Shown here piece by piece: positions 1-10,668 of a stretch of DNA of 64,000 nt. Below the pieces are notes generated by a model that was given only the letters and a program-made list of their open reading frames with translations, had not been told where the DNA came from and searched no databases. Numbering within the stretch: position 1 is the first letter of the stretch; every line of letters begins with the position of its first letter. A program made the position numbers and the translations under genes. Origin of the DNA: Prionace glauca (taxonomy: Eukaryota; Chordata; Chondrichthyes; Carcharhiniformes; Carcharhinidae); NCBI GenBank assembly GCA_037974335.1, contig CM075761.1, forward strand, positions 13,133,543 to 13,197,542, read 5' to 3'.

Positions 1-213
1 TCTCTCTCTCTCTCTGTCTCTCTCTGTCTCTCTGTCTGTCTCTCTCTCTGTCTCTCTCTCTCTCTGTCTCTCTCTCTCTCTGTCTCTCTCTGTCTCTCTG
101 TCTGTCTCTCTCTCTCTCTCTCTGTCTCCCTCCCTGTCTCTCTCTCTCTGTCTCTCTCTGTCTCTCTGTCTGTCTCTCTCTCTGTCTCTCCCTCTCTCTG
201 TCTCTCTCTCTCT
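1..213. repeat. (TCTC/TGTC)n simple repeat
   Basis: Pure pyrimidine-rich TC tract with interspersed TGTC units and no reading frame of interest. It begins at the window edge, so its true length is unknown. Confidence 0.95.
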
Positions 214-499
214 CCCTTTATTTATTGATTTATCTAATATTCTCCAGCGTTCTACGTTGACAATTCTTGTGTCAGTCACATGGTTCTCCATTTAAATGTC
301 TATCCATCGCTCTCCAAGAATATTTATTTTGTCGTTTCCTTTTCTCTCTTTCTCAAAATCTCTTTGCTCCCTTATTGGAAATCGAGCTAAATACTTCTGT
401 ACAAGTTATCTGCTCTGCCTATCTCTCCATCTTTGAACAGCATTCTCTCCGATTGCTGCTCTAACTTTGAATAATTTATTCTGTCAATACATCTGGGAC

Positions 500-743
500 T
501 TTTTTTTTCACGCACAGCGTGTTGAGTGGCTGGAACGAGCTGTCAGAAGTAGTAGTAAAAGCGGGTACAATTTTGTATTTTCAAAACATTTTAGACAGTG
601 ACGTGGTTTGGATGCGTGTGGAGGGATATGGGCCAAACACGGACAAACAAGGCTAGCTTAGTGGTTACAAAAGGGCCGGGATGGACAAGTTGGTCCTACG
701 TGCCTGTCTCCGTGGTTGTGAGACTCTATTACTCTATGATTCT
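500..743 (+). mobile_element. Old LINE (CR1-type) 3' end fragment
   Basis: Encodes a decayed version of the CR1 C-terminal block (trace of a SGWNELSEVVVKAGT-like peptide) and ends in TATTACTCTATGATTCT, like CR1 tails. The stretch at 21054-21290 is a diverged sister. The preceding 214-499 shows no recognisable gene. Confidence 0.6.
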
Positions 744-861
744 ACTTCGTGCTTTATCCCCCCCCGCCTTTCCCTATGTGCCCCTGTTCAAAAAGTGATC
801 AGTCCCTCTGTCATGATGTCTCTCCCTTTTCGTTGTGGAAAAGTGTTTTTTAAACTCTCTC

Positions 862-1096
862 GACTGGGAAACACGGTGTCACAATTATTCGCACTGATGC
901 CTCACATTGCTAATTGCCCCGGGTTCAATTCCGGCCTCGGGAGTTGCCTGTGTGGAGTCTGCACATCCTCCCCGTGTCTGTGTGGGTTTCCTCCGGGTGC
1001 TCCTGTTTCCTCCAAGAGTCGAAAGATGTACGGGTTAGGTTGATTGGCCGTGCTAAATTTACCCCCACCGTCAGGGGGTTTAGCAGGGTGAATTGA
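862..1096 (+). mobile_element. DeuSINE-A copy, diverged
   Basis: A diverged tRNA-like head is followed by the Deu-type core (GTGTGGAGTCTGCAC, then the CTCCGGGTGCTCC block). It is abutted head-to-tail by a better-preserved copy starting at 1097, so the two form a tandem pair. Confidence 0.8.
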
Positions 1097-1429
1097 GGGC
1101 GGCACGGTAGCACAGTGGTTAGCACTGCTGCTTCACAGCTCCAGGGTCCTGGGTTCGATTCCCGGCTCAGGTCACTGCCTGTGTGGAGTTTGCACATTCT
1201 CTTCGTGTCTGCGTGGGTTTTCTCCGGGTGCTCCGGTTTCCTCCCACAGTCCAAAGATGTGCGGGTTAGGTTCATTGGCTATGCTAAAATTGCCCCTTAG
1301 TATCCTGGGATGTGTAGGTTAGAGGGATTAGCAGGGATATGGGGATAGGGTCTGGGTGGGATTGTGTTCGGTGCAGACTCGATGGGCCGAAGGGCCTGTT
1401 TCTGCACTGTAGGGTTCTAAAAAAAAATA
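1097..1429 (+). mobile_element. DeuSINE-A copy, full length
   Basis: It carries exact RNA polymerase III promoter boxes: an A box TAGCACAGTGG at 1108-1118 and a B box GGTTCGATTCC at 1152-1162. The Deu-type core follows, then a tail ending at GGGTTCTA and a short A run. Known biology: tRNA-derived SINEs are transcribed by Pol III and mobilised by a partner LINE. A remnant of another SINE tail lies at 1432-1505. Confidence 0.9.
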
Positions 1430-1505
1430 CGTGAGGTGACGGGGATAGGGTGGTGCAGACCCGATGGCCCGAAAAGTTTTCTTCTGTATTGTGGGATTGT
1501 ATGGT

Positions 1506-2321
1506 TACTCCATCCCTGAATTTTCCATTCATTTCCCACCTCCCCCCCCCACCCCCCGCACCCCCCGCCATTTCTATGGATGCTCTTTTCAAAGAAATGC
1601 TCAGTCTCCCTGTCACTATATCTATCAACCTCGCCTTGCGTTCTGTTGTAAAAATGTTACTCTGTTATATGATGGGAAAGTGTGCAAAACTTTTTGCCAT
1701 TTTCCGGTCAAATTGGACAATTAGATTGAACAAAATCCTTCGCTTGTTTAATTATTTCCACACTTGATTTTCGTTGAGTGAAAGTTTCAATTCTTTTTTG
1801 TAGATTCTCCCTTTTCGACCACCTGTCATTCCCTGTTTTTCTGGCGTTTGCCGGCCGCGGCGCTTCTCCTTCTGGGATTGGTCCTTGTGGCCGGAAGAAT
1901 GATCTGCAGGAACCGGCAGAGAGGTCGCGATCGTTGGGGGGACGCTGTTACTCCGCGGCTCTCTCAATCCACCCATTCATCAGTGAGTTATTGACACTTC
2001 TGAGCGGGTTCGGTGTGAGATGAATCCATTTGAAATTTCAGTTTAAATCCCTCTTTCTAACAGGAACCGGGAACAGTAATGAGGAACTGACAGAATCCAG
2101 AGAACACAATCAGAATAAAGAGGTGAATAGATGGAATTATTATTGATAAACCACACAGATACTTTTCATTAATTATTAATCCGCGGTTTAGAATGCATCA
2201 CCACCACAGAAAGTTCTGGAAAACCTCAACGAATGGCTTCCAGGGACAGAGAAAGTTTCGAGGCCGAATGACAGTTAGTCCAAGTTAGTTTTTTTTTGTC
2301 CAATTCGATTGTAGGACATTT
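1506..2321. other. No gene or repeat recognised
   Basis: Short open frames only, none with recognisable domains. A C-rich tract lies near 1540-1570. A moderately GC-rich segment around 1850-1970 has no supporting exon signals. Confidence 0.5.
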
Positions 2322-2336
2322 GATTTGATTTGATTT

Positions 2337-2408
2337 CTCCCAAAGTCCGAAAGGTGTGTAGGTTAGATGAATTGGCCATGCTAAATTGGCCCTTAATGTC
2401 CAAAGAGG
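2337..2408 (+). mobile_element. SINE post-core fragment
   Basis: Matches the segment after the Deu core (CCAAAGTCCGAAAGGTGTG, then GAATTGGCCATGCTAAATTGG). It is the same segment that forms the 53-bp minisatellite at 55.8-57.4 kb. Confidence 0.65.
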
Positions 2409-3486
2409 TTTGGTTTGATTTATTATTGTCGCATGTATTGGGATACAGTGAAAAGTATTGTTTGTCGCGCGTTATTCAGACAAAGCATACCGTTCAGAGA
2501 GTACATAGATTTGATTTATTATTGTCACATGTATTGGGATACAGTGAAAATTATTGTTTCTTGCACGCTATACAGACAAAGCATACCGTTCATAAAGTAC
2601 ATAGATTTGATTTATTATTGTCACAAGTTTAGAAGAATGAGGGGAGATCTGATTGAGACGTATAAGATGATGAATGGGATGGATAGGATAGAGGTGGAGA
2701 GACTCTTCCCGCTCAAAAAAGACAGTAGGACTAGGGGGCACAGCCTCAAGATAAAGGGGAGGCGGTTTAGAACAGAGTTGAAGAGGAACTTCTTCACTCA
2801 AAGGGTGGTGAATCTCTGGAATTCTCTGCCCGTTGAAGTGGTGGAGGCTGCCTCGCTAAATATTTTTAAGAAACGGGTTGATGGGTTTTTGATAAGAGAA
2901 GGGATTAAGGATTATGGGGAGAGGGCGGGAAGGTGGAGCTGAGTCACGACGGATCAGCCATAATCTTATTGAATGGCGGGGCAGGCTCGAAGGGCCAGAT
3001 GGCCTACTCCTGCTCCTATTTCTTATGTTCTTATGTGTTGGGATACAGTGAAAAATATTATATCTTGCGATCTACACAGACAAAGCATACCGTTCGCTGA
3101 GTACATAGATTTGAGTTATTATTGTCACATGTATTGGGATACAATGAAAAGTATTGTTTCTTGCGCTCGATACAGAGAAGACATGCCGTTCATAGAGAAG
3201 GAAAGGAGAGCATGGCCAATGTAGTGTTACAGTCACAGCGAGGGTGTAGGGAAAGATCAACCTAGTCCGAGGTAGGTCCATTCAAAAGTCTGATGGCAGG
3301 AAGGAAGAAGCTGTTCTTGAGTCGGTCGGTACGGGACCTCAGACTTTTTCCCCACAGAAGAAGATGGAAGAGAGTAAGTCTGGGATGCGCTGGGTCCTTA
3401 ATTATGCTGGTTGTATTTTCCGAGGCAGCGGGAAGTGCAGACAGAGTCAATGGATGGGAGGCTGGTTTAAGTGATGGGGCAGGACC
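2409..3486 (-). mobile_element. L2-like LINE 3' end, tandemly repeated, interrupted by CR1
   Basis: On the minus strand this is an L2-like 3' end encoding DRLKNSFF..AIRLLNG (around 3290-3330) with an ATAAATCAAA-type tail. The terminal ~98 bp (TTTGATTTATTATTGTC to GTACATAGA) occurs about four times, starting near 2409, 2509, 2603 and 3105. The third unit is split by the CR1 copy at 2627-3036. Confidence 0.8.
2627..3036 (+). mobile_element. CR1 3' end, 5'-truncated
   Basis: Encodes FRRMRGDLIETYKMMNGMDR through FFTQRVVNLWNSLPVEV to a stop near 2942, then a non-coding end closing with CTTATGTTCTTATG. It belongs to the same young subfamily as the copies at 19751, 35421 and 44500. Confidence 0.9.
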
Positions 3487-4365
3487 GGTTCTTGTGGTCC
3501 TGGATAGAGCAGGAGACATACTAAGCAAATGGAATGGAAGGATGTTCTTCCTCTGGAGGGAGTGCAGCGAAGGTTTACCAGGCTCATTCCGAGAATGGTG
3601 CGACTGACGTATGAGGAAAGATTGACTAGGTTAGGATCGTTTTCGCTGGAGTTCAGACGAATGAGGGGAGATTTCACAGAAACTTATAAAATTCTAATAG
3701 GACTAAACAGGGTAGGAACAGAGAGGATGTTCCCGATGGTGGGGGAAGTCCAGAAACAGAGGTTTGAGGTGTTGGGGTAGACCATGTAGGACGGAGGTGA
3801 GGAGAAACGGTTCTTGTGGTCCTGGATAGAGCAGGAGACATACTAAGCAAATGGAATGGAAGGATGTTCTTCCTCTGGAGGGAGTGCAGCGAAGGTTTAC
3901 CAGGCTCATTCCGAGAATGGTGCGACTGACGTATGAGGAAAGATTGACTAGGTTAGGATCGTTTTGGCTGGAGTTCAGACGAATGAGGGGAGATTTCACA
4001 GAAACTTATAAAATTCTAACAGGAGTAAACAGGGTAGAAACAGGGAGGATGTTCCCGATGGTGGGGGAAGTCCAGAAACAGAGGTTTGAGGTGTTGGGGT
4101 AGACCATGTAGGACGGAGGTGAGGAGACATTTCTTCTCCCAAAGGTGAACCTGTGGAATTCATTCCCACAGGAAGTAGTTGATGCCAAAACATTGAATGC
4201 ATTCAACAGGCGGTTGGATATAACACTTGGGGGTGAAGGTTGTGGGGAGAAAGCAGTGTTAGGCAACTGGGCTGGACGATCGGCCATGATTGTAATGAAT
4301 CGTGGAGCAGACTCGAAGGGCCAAATGGCCTCCCCTTGCTGCTATCTTCTATGTTTCTATGTAGA
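3487..4365 (+). mobile_element. CR1 3' end containing a 322-bp tandem duplication
   Basis: The segment 3487-3808 is repeated at 3809-4130 with only a few differences. Each copy encodes EGVQRRFTRLIPRMVRLTYEERL through ETYKIL. After the second copy the element continues to WNSFPQEVVDAKTLNAFNRR and a tail ending in CTATGTTTCTATG. Confidence 0.85.
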
Positions 4366-4369
4366 ACAT

Positions 4370-4910
4370 GAGACAGCATAATCACAGACCCTACCCACCC
4401 TGGACACACTCTTTTCCAACTTTTTCCCTCGGGAAAAAAAGAGATACATAAGTCTGAGGTCACGCACCAACCAACCCAAAAGCAGCTTTTCTCTGCTGCC
4501 ATCAGACTTAGAATTGACCTGCCTCATATTAAGTTGATCTTTCTCTGCACCCTAGCTATGAGTGTAACACTATAATTTGCACCCTCTCCTATCATTCTCC
4601 ATACACGGTACGCTTTATCTGTATGCTGGACAAAAAAAACAATACTTCTTAGACCATAGAACATTATAGTGCAGTACAGGGCCTTCGGCCCTCGTTGTTG
4701 CGCCGACCAGTGGAACCAATTTAATGACCCTCTAACCTAAACTTTTCTAATGTTATCCATATGGCTATCCACTGACCATTTGAACACCCTTAAAGTTCGC
4801 GAGTCCACAACTGCTGCAGGCAGGGCATTCCATGCCCTCACTACCTCTGAGTAAAGAATTAAAATACATGTGACAATAATGAGTCCAATGAAATCAAATC
4901 AAAATATTTC
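4370..4910 (+). mobile_element. L2-like LINE 3' end, interrupted by CR1
   Basis: The plus strand carries the L2-like 3' region (CTGCTGCCATCAGAC, then the untranslated end) up to about 4648. It resumes at 4857 with CATGTGACAATAATGAG and a TCAAATCAAA tail. The interruption is the CR1 copy at 4649-4856. Confidence 0.75.
4649..4856 (-). mobile_element. CR1 3' end nested in L2-like LINE
   Basis: Starts with ACCATAGAACATTATAG (reverse complement of a CR1 tail), then GGCCTTCGGCCC and the reverse complement of the C-terminal coding end. Short and diverged. Confidence 0.8.
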
Positions 4911-5036
4911 TTCACACACCGCAGGATTGAATTCTAAAAAGTTATACAGAGCATTGGGCAATTCTACATCTCAAAACTGAGACGGATGAATGTAAGTTAG
5001 GGAATGGATTAAGGATCATTCAACGTTGGTGTGTTA

Positions 5037-5267
5037 CATAGAACATAGAACATAGAACATTACAGCCAGAGTAGTGCACAGTTGCAACATGACGCTGCGA
5101 CTCTTAAATTCAATCCCCCTACCAATAAACGCCAAGACACCGTACGCCTTCTTAACAACCTTGTTTACTTGATTCCCAACTTTCAGGGATCTATGTACAC
5201 ATACACCTAGATCCCGCTGTTCATCCACACTATTCAAAGTCCTCCCGTTAGCCCTATACTCGACACA
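5037..5267 (-). mobile_element. CR1 fragment (internally deleted)
   Basis: A tail of repeated ACATAGA is followed directly by the thumb region on the minus strand (VEYRANGRTLNSVDEQRDLG through GRGIEFKSRS). The terminal coding portion between them is missing. It joins the plus-strand CR1 at 5268 head to head. Confidence 0.8.
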
Positions 5268-5432
5268 TGGGGATGTGGAATGCACTGCCGAGTAAGGTGG
5301 TGGAAGCAGGCACGCTAGGGTTGTTCAAGAGTCACTTGGACAGCCACATGAGCGGTCTACATATAGGGGGATATAGCAGGCCTTACTAAGCATTGTAGGC
5401 TTGGGGTCAGTTTTAGCCTCAGGGATATAGAG
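5268..5432 (+). mobile_element. CR1 3' end, second subfamily
   Basis: Encodes the end of the C-terminal block (WNALPSKVVEAGTLGLFKSH-like, SHLDSHMSGLH). Its untranslated end finishes at CCTCAGGGATATAGAG, the same end seen in reverse at about 23010. Confidence 0.75.
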
Positions 5433-5892
5433 TCTTTAATAATGAAATTTTTATCCACAGGCACTTAAGTCCAGCAAGGGGCATGCGGGCGGCAGGTTGT
5501 GGTGGGCTGCTCTTGGATATTGCTTCGGGAGTTGCCTACTGCTTCATGTCGTTGGTGTGCGTAAACTGGACCATCTCGAGGGCATCATGGCAGCTTAGAG
5601 GCTATCTCTGTTGCTGTGCGGACACATGGAGTTGGGCCTATGTCCGTGGGAGTTTGCGCGTTCTCCCCGTGGTTGCGTGGGTTTCCTCCGGGTGCTCCGG
5701 TTTCCTCCCACATCCCAAAAATGTGCTTTTAGGCTGATTGATTGGGTAACAAATTGTCCCTATATTGGACCTCCCTGATCCTCACACATTAGGCATAGAC
5801 TAGAGTCATGAATAGGTCACTGACCATGGGACGGCGGCGCGGGCTCGTTGGGCCGAGGGCCTGTTTCCCGTGCTGTGTTGTTCTTTGTTCTT
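5433..5892 (+). mobile_element. DeuSINE-B copy
   Basis: Contains GGGCTGCTCTTGGAT, the Deu-type core, the TTAGGCTGATTG block, the GGCGGCGCGGGCTCG block and the terminal TGTTGTTCTTTGTTCTT. It is closely similar to 22531-23003, including about 45 bp ahead of the usual start of the family. Confidence 0.85.
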
Positions 5893-6907
5893 TATGTGTA
5901 TGAGTTGAACCGATTGAATAGCGTAGAGGGTTTCAATGGCCTCGTCTATCCCAGAAATAATGGTATGGATTACACTAACTGATCACTTTTCATCCATAGA
6001 CGCTGTGAGACAGGCCTGGCCTTTGACGAGGATCCAACCCTCTAACTCGGCAGGAAAGAGAGAGAGAGAGAACACACCGTGTGCTTCTTGGATGTCTCGT
6101 GTTGTAGAAACATTCTTCTTGTTGCACGGTAAATTTCGAAAGTACAGCCAGTGCAAAGTCGGACGGATCGATATTATGATGGCGCCCAAAGTGGAAAATG
6201 AATATTTTCTTGATGTCCGCCTTTCTAAGACGGAATATCGCCTGTAGTGCAAATTCATCTCTCCATGGTTCTAATTTCTCATATCAGTTTTTAAAATTCT
6301 ATTCTGGATATTCTACCGTAACTGTGCAAGTAATAGTTTAAAATGTATCTTTGCCCGAGTTACCTAAATACTGATAAAAGTTTGTAAATACCAAATATAA
6401 GCTGTGTGATTCCGGTTTCTATAAGGGTTTAGGATAAATATGTTTCCGGTGGCTCTTCACCTCATTTACAGAAACATTTTTGGGGTGAATGCGTGTGAGT
6501 TCGAGATGGGATTAAGGACTGACAAGACATTTTAGCAACTGGTTGGGATTTCGGCTGTCTGAATATGTAATTTGCATGATAAAATATGTCCCTAGCCTTA
6601 ATTGGATGTACCCTGGTTTTGGACACTGGTATATTTAATCCTGGACGAAAATTATCTACAATCCATACTCCCATCTGATAAAGCGGGTAAATGGATTATA
6701 CAGACGCGAAGCTTAGAACTGTGGCGATTTCCAACGCAGAAACAGGCCATTCTACCCGTCAAGCCAGTGATATTTGTTTGAACCGGAAATTTAATCTAAA
6801 CTCTCGTTTTATTTTCCAATGCCCCTTTAGAATTATTCGTCTTTCACCACACCACCCTTTAAATGGTGATTTTTCGCCTTAATTCTTAATAAATGTTGAC
6901 GCCTGGA
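5893..6907. other. No gene recognised; one 103-codon open frame
   Basis: A plus-strand frame at 5936-6247 is open for 103 codons, but I recognise no domain, signal peptide or flanking splice pattern. The rest is AT-rich single-copy-looking sequence. Confidence 0.45.
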
Positions 6908-7585
6908 TGCCGAGGCGATAGCTCATGTTATTGCTAGACTTGTAATCCGGAAAGTTAGCTAATGAGGAGCAGGGTTTGTGTCCCACCATAGCAGAAGGTG
7001 AAATTTGGATTGAATATAGAACATAGAACAAAGAACATTACAGCACAAACAGGCCCTTCGGCCCTCGAGTTGCGCCGATCACATCAACCCCACCAATCTA
7101 TAGACCTATCTATAACCCCCAATCCCATTAAACCCCATATACTCATCCAGAAGTCTTTTAAAAGACCCCAGCGAGTTCGCCTCCACCACCGATGACGGCA
7201 GCCGATTCCATTCACTCACCACCCTCTGAGTGAAAAACTTACCCCTAACATCACCTCTGTACTTCCCTCCCCGCACCTTAAATCTGTGTCCTCTCGTAGC
7301 GACCATTTCAACCCGGGGAAATAGCCTCTGATAAATAAATAAAAAAATCTCTGTAATTAAGAATCTCCTGATGACCATTGGCGATTGTCGAAAAATAATA
7401 CCAGGTTTACTAATATCCATTAGGGAAGGAAATCTGCTTCCTTACCTGGTCTGACCGACATGTGAGTGCAGAGCGACAGCAATGTGGTTGATTATAACCT
7501 GCCCTCCATTGGCAACTAGGGATGGGCAATAAATGCTGTCCAGCCAACGATGAACATGTCCCACGAATGCATAAATAAAATCCAT
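6908..7585 (+). mobile_element. tSINE2 copy, interrupted by CR1
   Basis: The head GAGGCGATAGCTCATGTTAT and diverged tRNA-like part run to about 7016. The body resumes at 7335 (TTAAGAATCTCCTGATGACC) and runs to GGGATGGGCAATAAATGC and CCCACGAATGCATAAATAAA. Confidence 0.8.
7017..7334 (-). mobile_element. CR1 3' end nested in tSINE2
   Basis: Tail ATAGAACATAGAACAAAGAAC, then GCCCTTCGGCCCTCGAG, then the minus-strand coding end (KFFTQRVVSEWNRLPSSVVE, SLGSFKRLLDEYMGFNGIG). The 5' truncation is at about 7334. Confidence 0.9.
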
Positions 7586-7905
7586 ACAATTTGAAGCATA
7601 ACTGTGCTAGGGACAATTCTTCAGACACAGGAGAAGATTAGCCAAATGGGTGAGTAAATTTCAGATGATTTCTCACTGAGATGGTGTGACTTCTTGCCAT
7701 GATATTTTTAATATCATAACAATTAACAATCTGTAATGTTGAGCGATGATTTTTGGATATAATTGCTAGTTTCTGAAGTAATATAGAACCTTGGACAATT
7801 CCTGACACAAATGCGTCAATGCAAGTTCAAATTAACACCGCTTTACACTGGTCCAATAAATCATTCTGCACAGGATTTGCAAAGAGTTTTCTACATGACA
7901 CATAA
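7586..7905. other. No gene or repeat recognised
   Basis: AT-rich sequence with no convincing coding frame or repeat. Confidence 0.5.
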
Positions 7906-8455
7906 TTATAGAATCATAGAGTGCAGATTCTGTGGGCTTTTCCATAGAACTCCCAATAATCCCATCAACCAGCACGTGGCCCAGAGTCTTGATGTTATGA
8001 CGTACCAGTTGCTTATGCGGATACGTCTTGAAGGATTTGAGGCAACACACATCTACCACGCTTTCAGCCAGCGCATTCCACCCCCTGATAAAATATTTTT
8101 CCTCATATCCCCCCCCTAAACTTTCTGCCCCTCACCTTGAACCTATGTCTCTTCGTGAGACACCTTCAAGTAAGGACAGTGGCTGCTCCTTATCCACCCT
8201 GTTCCTGTCCCGCATAATCTTGTACACCTCAATCAGGCCTCCCCTTAGTCTTCTCTGCCCCAACGAAAACGACCTAAGCCTACCAACTTCTCTCCATAAC
8301 TTCAGTGTTCCATCCCAGGCAGCATACTGGTGAACCTCCTCTGCACTCCCTCCAGTGCAATCACTTCCTTCCTGTAATGTGGCGACCAGAATGGCACACT
8401 GTACTCCAGTTCACCAAAGTTCTATATGGCACCAATATGACTTTCCTGCTTTTGA
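7906..8455 (-). mobile_element. Older CR1 3' end
   Basis: The minus strand carries a decayed CR1 C-terminal region (trace of LRRLRGGLIEVYKIM and VQRRFTSMLPGME-like peptides). It begins with ATAGAATCATAGAGTGCAG. It is more diverged than the neighbouring copies. Confidence 0.75.
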
Positions 8456-8667
8456 AGGGAAGGGAAGAGATGGGAAAAAAATCGTGTGCTCAAGACAGCC
8501 CATCCTTCCCATGAGGACTTGAACGTCACATCCACCAGGAAAATTGTTCTTGAGGAACGCAGGGATTTTGTTCAACCATCCCCCAATTCGCTCTACCCAG
8601 AGAACCATTCTCAATGCCAATCACTTCTTGCGTGATAGGCTCCTAACATCATTCCTAAATTTGCCTT

Positions 8668-8762
8668 GGAACATAAGAACACAAGAAACAGGAGCAGGAG
8701 TAGGCCATCTAGCCCTTCGAGCCTGCCCCGCCTTTCAGTAAGATGCCCCGCCATTCAATAAG
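8668..8762 (-). mobile_element. CR1 terminal fragment
   Basis: Only the untranslated end is present (ACATAAGAACACAAGAAACA, GTAGGCCATCTAGCCC). It contains an internal near-duplication of TGCCCCGCC..TTCA. Confidence 0.8.
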
Positions 8763-8769
8763 AATATGT

Positions 8770-8907
8770 TACTGCTACGGTAATCGGTAGATTCTTCATT
8801 CCAGGTATTTTTTGTTCCACTATCTGCCGCGATGAGATTTGAACTTGGGTCCCCAGAATATTAGCTGAATTTCTGGATTAATAGCCTAGCGAAAATACCA
8901 TTCAGCC
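8770..8907 (-). mobile_element. tSINE2 fragment
   Basis: The reverse complement carries the tRNA-like part of tSINE2 (GATGAGATTTGAACTTGGG corresponds to its B-box region, and AGCCATCACCACC to its head). Confidence 0.6.
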
Positions 8908-8965
8908 ATCACCACCACCACCATCATCATCATCATCATTATCATCATCATCATCATCATCATCC
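8906..8965. repeat. (ATC)n trinucleotide repeat
   Basis: About 18 units of CAT/ATC with one TTA interruption, directly beyond the head of the tSINE2 fragment, followed by a C run. 8966-9290 contains nothing recognisable. Confidence 0.9.
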
Positions 8966-9289
8966 CACCTATACCCCCCCCCCCTGTGGAGTTAAGTGTG
9001 AAGGATAAGTATCAGCCTGAAAGAGATTATCTGTGTTCCAAATGATTAAGAGGATAATAGAGGGATAGACAGCGAAGTAGGAACTGGACGCCACGATAAC
9101 TAAAACGTTCACTCCTCTTCTAGTTATCTTCAATCTGACGCCGTCTGGTTGAAAAGAGAATGAATGAAGATATTCAGAATTAATTCAATGCAACACTCGG
9201 TATTAGTCTGCTATCCCCTGTGCTCAGGTAAATAACACAACAAGTAGTATTGTTGATTTCAGCAACTTATCTAAGCTGCCCAACAAAGG

Positions 9290-9592
9290 GCGGCAGGGGG
9301 GCACAATGGTTAGCACAGCTGACTCATACCACCAGGGACCCAGGTTCAATTCCCGGCTTGAATCACTGTGTGGAGTCTGGACGTTCTCCAATATTTGCAT
9401 GTGTTCCCTCAGGGTGATCCGGTTTTCTCCCACAGTCCAAAAGATGTGATTTTTAGACGAATAGACTGTGCTAAATTCTCCCTCAGTGTACCTGAACAGG
9501 TGCTGGATTGCGTCGGCATGGGGATGTGCACAGTAACTTCATTGCAGTGTGAATGTAAGCCTACCCGTGAGCAATGCATAAATAAATAAATG
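9290..9592 (+). mobile_element. DeuSINE-C copy
   Basis: tRNA-like head (GGTTAGCACAGCTGACTC and CAGGTTCAATTCCCGGC), then a Deu-type core. The tail contains CAGTAACTTCATTGCAGTGT and ends ATAAATAAATAAATG. Confidence 0.85.
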
Positions 9593-9615
9593 TTGCCCAT
9601 CCACCACACTCTGAA

Positions 9616-9737
9616 TCAGTCTGAAGCACGTAGTTCAGCATAGGCTGTGAGGTTTTTTCTCCTTGTGGGCTGTGGTGTGGTCAGCACAGAAAGAGGAACA
9701 CCTCACAGCTTATGCTCAACTTCACGCTTCAGACTGA
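9616..9737. repeat. Long imperfect inverted repeat (hairpin)
   Basis: Left arm 9616-9653 and right arm 9700-9737 are reverse complements over 38 bp with about five mismatches. The outer 12 bp (TCAGTCTGAAGC) and inner 9 bp (CTGTGAGGT) pair exactly. Weaker pairing continues inward. I do not recognise the family; a small non-autonomous DNA transposon or a transcribed hairpin are both possible. Confidence 0.8.
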
Positions 9738-9739
9738 GT

Positions 9740-10010
9740 CAAACTGTAGTGTAAACAGGAAACTCTGAGACAAAATAAACAGAGCGCTGAATTTTCCAGT
9801 ACTTAACCACTGCACGTAGCATCTGCAAAATGTGCATTTCCACCATGTTTTCCAGTCCCCGGGTATCTCGTACTCACTTACCCGAGAGAAAAGCTGGCAT
9901 GTGTAGAACAGCAGAAAGACATGGGATCCCTGCCCATCTATTGCTTTCTGCCCTAGAAGATTTACGTCATCTTCACTTAGTCTGGTATCTTCGCATAATT
10001 AGCACCATTG
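9740..10010. other. No gene recognised
   Basis: A 68-codon plus-strand frame at 9830-10036 has no recognisable domain and runs into the SINE at 10012. Confidence 0.4.
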
Positions 10011-10011
10011 G

Positions 10012-10061
10012 GCGGCACGGTAGCACAGTGGGTTAGAACTGCTGCTTCACAGCTCCAGGAC
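10012..10061 (+). mobile_element. DeuSINE-A head fragment
   Basis: GGGCGGCACGGTAGCACAGT with an A box, cut off at CAGCTCCAGGA where a CR1 tail begins. Confidence 0.85.
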
Positions 10062-10065
10062 AAAC

Positions 10066-10186
10066 AGAACATAGCACATTACAGGTCAAACAGGCCCTTC
10101 GGCCCACAAGTTGCGCCGATCATATCCATACCGATTAGGCCTATCTATAACTTTCAATCCCATTAAATCCCAAGTACTCATCTAGA
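10066..10186 (-). mobile_element. CR1 3' end fragment
   Basis: Starts ACAGAACATAGCACATTAC and runs through GGCCCTTCGGCCC to AATCCCATTAAATCCC and TACTCATCTAGAAG. There its truncated 5' end abuts the plus-strand CR1 at 10187. Confidence 0.85.
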
Positions 10187-10668
10187 AGAGATGAAGGGGT
10201 TGGACTATGAAGAGAGGCTGAATAGATTGGGTTTTTACTCGTTGGAGTTTAGAAGGATGACGGGGGATCTTGCAGAGACGTATAAGATAACGAAAGGGAT
10301 GGATAGGGTAGAGGTAGAGAGATTCTTCCCGCTCAGAAAGGACAGCAGGACTCGAGGGCACAGCCTCAAGATGGGGGGGGGGGGGGGTGCATTTTAGAAC
10401 GGAGTTGAGGAGAAACTTCTTCACTCAAAGTGTGGTGAATCTCTGGAATTCTCTGACCGTTGAAGTGGTAGAGGCTGCCTCGCTAAATATATTTTAAACG
10501 CGGGTTGATAGGTTTTTGGTAGGCAAGGGGATTAAGGGTTATGGGGAGAAAATGGGAAAGTGGAACTGATCCACTTCAGATCAGCCATGATCTTATTGAA
10601 TGGAGGGGCAGGCTCGAAGAGCTAGATGGCCTACTCCTGCTCCTATTTCTTATGTTCTTATGTTCTTA
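10187..10668 (+). mobile_element. CR1 3' end
   Basis: Encodes MKGLDYEERLNRLGFYSLEF through ETYKI, with a G run near 10375-10386 that breaks the frame. It continues to the WNSLT-type block and a tail of CTTATGTTCTTATGTTCTTA. Confidence 0.9.

Noticed and set aside
1097-1170. tRNA gene
   Set aside because: The A and B boxes belong to a SINE head, with a Deu-type core attached and no foldable tRNA 3' half. The same applies at 62811 and other SINE heads.
5936-6247. 103-codon open frame as a host gene
   Set aside because: No recognisable domain, no initiation context, no splice partners. Length is within chance for this amount of DNA.
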